In this document: in pieces, positions 5,240 through 7,699 of the stretch
Position numbering within the stretch: the stretch's first letter is position 1
Layout: each line of letters starts with the position of its first letter
DNA from: Syntrophomonadaceae bacterium
GTDB taxonomy: Bacteria > Bacillota > Syntrophomonadia > Syntrophomonadales > Syntrophomonadaceae
Direction of reading: 5' to 3'
Length of the DNA stretch: 7,699 nucleotides
Assembly (NCBI GenBank): GCA_028683995.1
Contig: JAQUGU010000007.1
Location: 1 to 7,699, forward strand
Notes under the pieces: generated by a model
What the model saw: only the letters and a program-made list of their open reading frames with translations
Database searches by the model: none
What the model was told of the DNA's origin: nothing
Program-made: the position numbers and the translations under genes

Positions 5240-7699
5240 TTAGGCTTTTCTCACTAAAATTTTACCATCTACAGCGTCAATAAGGATTTTATCACCTGGT
5301 TCTACCGTCCTTTTCAGTATCTCCTCCGATACCCGATCTTCGACCAATTTTTGTATAGCCCGCTTCAAAGGACGAGCACCGTATGCCGGTTCATATCCTT
5401 CTTTCATAATAAGTTCCCGGGCAGCAACGCTTATTTCCATGGTATAGCCGTTCTCCTCCACTCTTTTGGTTAAGTCCAGTAAAAGTATATCAATTATCTG
5501 CTTCAATTCTGCTTCGTTGAGACTGGCAAATACAATCATTTCATCAATACGGTTCATTAATTCGGGCCGGAAGGTATGCTTGAGCTGTTCCATCACCCGT
5601 TCTTTCATGCGGCTGTAGTTTTCCGCCTCATCTACTGCACTGGTGAAACCGACCTTTTTGGTGGCATTCAGGTTCTGAGCTCCAACATTAGAGGTCATGA
5701 TTACTACACTATTGCGAAAATCTACCGTGCGTCCCTGCCCATCAGTTAAGCGACCGTCTTCCAGTATCTGCAAGAGGATGTTAAATACATCCGGATGGGC
5801 TTTTTCTATCTCGTCCAAAAGAATTACTGAATAAGGTTTTCTTCTGACCTTTTCGGTTAGCTGTCCTCCCTCATCGTAACCTACATAACCCGGAGGAGAA
5901 CCTATCATACGGGATACCGCATGTTTCTCCATATATTCAGACATATCCAACCGCAGTATGGCATCCTCACTACCAAACATGGCTTCCGCCAGGGCCCGGG
6001 CCAATTCAGTCTTCCCTACCCCGGTGGGGCCTAGAAATACAAAGGAGCCTATAGGCCTTTGCGGGTTTTTTAGCCCGGCACGAGCACGCCTTACTGCACG
6101 GGACACAGCCTTCACTGCTTCTTCCTGACCAACTACCCTCTGGTGCAAAATATCTTCCAGGTGTACCAGGCGTTCGCTTTCCTCGATAGCCAGTTTGCTT
6201 ATCGGTATACCGGTCCAACTTGCTACTATTTCAGCAATTTCTTCTTCACCTACCGAGCCTCCTTGCAGGTTGCGCTTACTGACCCATTCCTTGCGCTCGT
6301 TTTCTATGGTATCGCGTAATTTTTGCTCCTGATCCCTTAACTGGGCAGCCTTTTCGTATTCCTGGGCGTTTATGGCTTCTTCTTTTTCTTTGATCAGTTC
6401 CTCCATATGACTTTCTTTTTCTTTAAGTTCCTCGGGTAATACGTAGTTGGCCAGCCGCACCCGGGAGCCGGCTTCATCGATTAAATCAATAGCCTTATCC
6501 GGCAAAAAGCGATCGCTTATATAGCGAACCGATAGCTTAACTGCTGCCGTAATGGCTTCATCCTTGATTTTTACTCCATGATGGGCTTCGTACCGGTCAC
6601 GCAGCCCTTTAAGTATTTCTATACTTTCTTCCTCACCGGGTTCATCCACCACTATGGGCTGAAAACGCCTTTCCAGGGCTGCATCTTTTTCGATATGCTT
6701 GCGGTATTCATTTAAGGTGGTGGCCCCTACACACTGAAACTCACCCCGGGCCAGGGAAGGCTTAAGAATATTGGCTGCATCGATGGCCCCCTCAGCCGCA
6801 CCTGCTCCCACTATGGTATGCAGTTCATCGATAAAAATAATCACATCACCAGCCAATTTAATCTCATTTACTATCTTGGTTAAACGATCCTCAAATTCTC
6901 CCCGGTACTTGGTTCCCGCTACCATAGTTGATAAATCCAGAGCCACTACCCGTTTATTATTTAATATTTCCGGGACCTGGTTGTCATTTATCCTCTGAGC
7001 CAATCCCTCTACGATGGCAGTTTTACCCACACCGGGATCACCGATTAAAACCGGGTTGTTTTTAGTCCGGCGGGATAATATCTGTACCACCCGCTCTATT
7101 TCTTTTTCCCGGCCAATCACCGGATCCAGTCTTTCTTCAGCTGCATCCTGGGTTAAATCCCGGCTGAAAGCATCCAGGGTCGGAGTTTTGCTGCGGCTTT
7201 TCTTCTTAATCTGAGTTGCCGCCATGGGGCCTGGTTGTTCCTGGTACGGATTAACATTAAAACCGGCAGATGCTTCCCCACCTAACAACAACATAACCTG
7301 CTCTCGCACCTGATCCAGTCTAACTCCCATAGATATCAACACCTGACCGGCAACTCCTTCTTCTTCCCTGATTAAGGCTAAAAGCAGGTGCTCAGTGCCT
7401 ACATAATTAACTCCCTGCAAGCGGGCTTCGTCAAAAGCCAGGTTAAATACTTTCTTGGCTCTCGGGGTAATAGGCAAATCACCCGCAGCCCTTTCAGCAT
7501 TAATACCGTCTGTTCCTATCAGGCGGGTAATTTCTTCCCGCACTTTTTGTAGATCAACACCCATGTTTAACAGAGCGCGGGCTCCTACTCCCTCACCTTC
7601 CTTAAGTAACCCCAGCAATATATGTTCAGTGCCAATAGCCGGGTGATTTAGTTGCCTGGCTTCTTCCTGGGCATGAATAACGGCATTCCTGGCCCTCTG
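5240..7699 (-). CDS. clpC: ATP-dependent Clp protease ATP-binding subunit ClpC (N-terminus cut by window edge)
   Basis: ClpC is an Hsp100 AAA+ unfoldase that feeds proteins to the ClpP peptidase in the cytosol. The visible part is 819 residues and begins inside the first Clp N-repeat (QRARNAVIHAQEEARQLN), so roughly ten N-terminal residues are missing. The frame is open to the window edge; TTG codons near 7618 are internal. In visible numbering, two Clp N repeats fill about 1-140. AAA-1 has Walker A GDPGVGKT at 220-227 and Walker B IIFIDE at 287-292. A UVR-type coiled middle segment lies at about 430-470, the mark of ClpC rather than ClpB or ClpA. AAA-2 has Walker A GPTGVGKT at 557-564 and Walker B VILLDE at 625-630, with Arg in FRPELMNR at 710-717. 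In Firmicutes clpC usually ends a ctsR-mcsA-mcsB-clpC heat-shock operon under CtsR; those genes would lie beyond the right edge. A strong terminator follows. Confidence 0.98.
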   Translation of the reverse strand, partial: QRARNAVIHAQEEARQLNHPAIGTEHILLGLLKEGEGVGARALLNMGVDLQKVREEITRLIGTDGINAERAAGDLPITPRAKKVFNLAFDEARLQGVNYVGTEHLLLALIREEEGVAGQVLISMGVRLDQVREQVMLLLGGEASAGFNVNPYQEQPGPMAATQIKKKSRSKTPTLDAFSRDLTQDAAEERLDPVIGREKEIERVVQILSRRTKNNPVLIGDPGVGKTAIVEGLAQRINDNQVPEILNNKRVVALDLSTMVAGTKYRGEFEDRLTKIVNEIKLAGDVIIFIDELHTIVGAGAAEGAIDAANILKPSLARGEFQCVGATTLNEYRKHIEKDAALERRFQPIVVDEPGEEESIEILKGLRDRYEAHHGVKIKDEAITAAVKLSVRYISDRFLPDKAIDLIDEAGSRVRLANYVLPEELKEKESHMEELIKEKEEAINAQEYEKAAQLRDQEQKLRDTIENERKEWVSKRNLQGGSVGEEEIAEIVASWTGIPISKLAIEESERLVHLEDILHQRVVGQEEAVKAVSRAVRRARAGLKNPQRPIGSFVFLGPTGVGKTELARALAEAMFGSEDAILRLDMSEYMEKHAVSRMIGSPPGYVGYDEGGQLTEKVRRKPYSVILLDEIEKAHPDVFNILLQILEDGRLTDGQGRTVDFRNSVVIMTSNVGAQNLNATKKVGFTSAVDEAENYSRMKERVMEQLKHTFRPELMNRIDEMIVFASLNEAELKQIIDILLLDLTKRVEENGYTMEISVAARELIMKEGYEPAYGARPLKRAIQKLVEDRVSEEILKRTVEPGDKILIDAVDGKILVRKA

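Noticed and set aside
7455..7646. Possible short clpC start near 7618 with plus-strand ORF opposite
   Set aside because: The clpC frame continues to the window edge with clear Clp N-domain sequence upstream of 7618, so the start is outside, and the plus-strand ORF is antisense shadow.

Overview
The window looks like chromosomal core DNA from a low-to-mid GC Firmicute, most likely a member of the Clostridia (a Desulfotomaculum/Pelotomaculum/Syntrophomonas-type lineage is my guess). The evidence is the minus-strand gene order clpC - radA - disA - yacL (PIN/TRAM) - ispD - ispF. This is the order of the Bacillus subtilis ctsR-clpC region, and the cluster also has strong G-rich Shine-Dalgarno sequences and sigma-A-type promoters.

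Layout, in transcription order on the minus strand. At the right end is clpC, missing only about its first ten codons, which ends in a clear intrinsic terminator at 5201-5230. Next come radA and disA, 4 nt apart and probably co-transcribed from a promoter just upstream of radA. At 2239-2637 a small plus-strand gene interrupts the block. It has its own consensus promoter and faces disA end to end. A 38-nt palindrome at 2649-2686 lies between the two stop codons and includes the disA stop codon. A 241-bp divergent intergenic region (1998-2238) follows. From there yacL, ispD and ispF are read leftwards, with an 8-nt overlap (yacL/ispD) and a 20-nt gap (ispD/ispF). ispF starts at a TTG codon and runs off the left edge.

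Functions: ClpC is the Hsp100 unfoldase of the ClpCP protease. RadA is a branch-migration helicase of recombination. DisA is the DNA-scanning diadenylate cyclase that makes c-di-AMP. YacL is a membrane-anchored PIN-TRAM protein. IspD and IspF catalyse two steps of the MEP isoprenoid pathway. The clustering is conserved housekeeping linkage rather than one pathway, apart from the RadA-DisA and IspD-IspF pairs.

I see no mobile gene cluster, CRISPR array, toxin-antitoxin pair or RNA gene. The two parts that ordinary annotation does not explain are the small plus-strand gene, which has a MazG-like C-terminal helix and a CxC...CxxC cysteine pattern, and the palindrome, which resembles dispersed REP/MITE-like repeats of clostridia. 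I found no convincing new multi-gene system.
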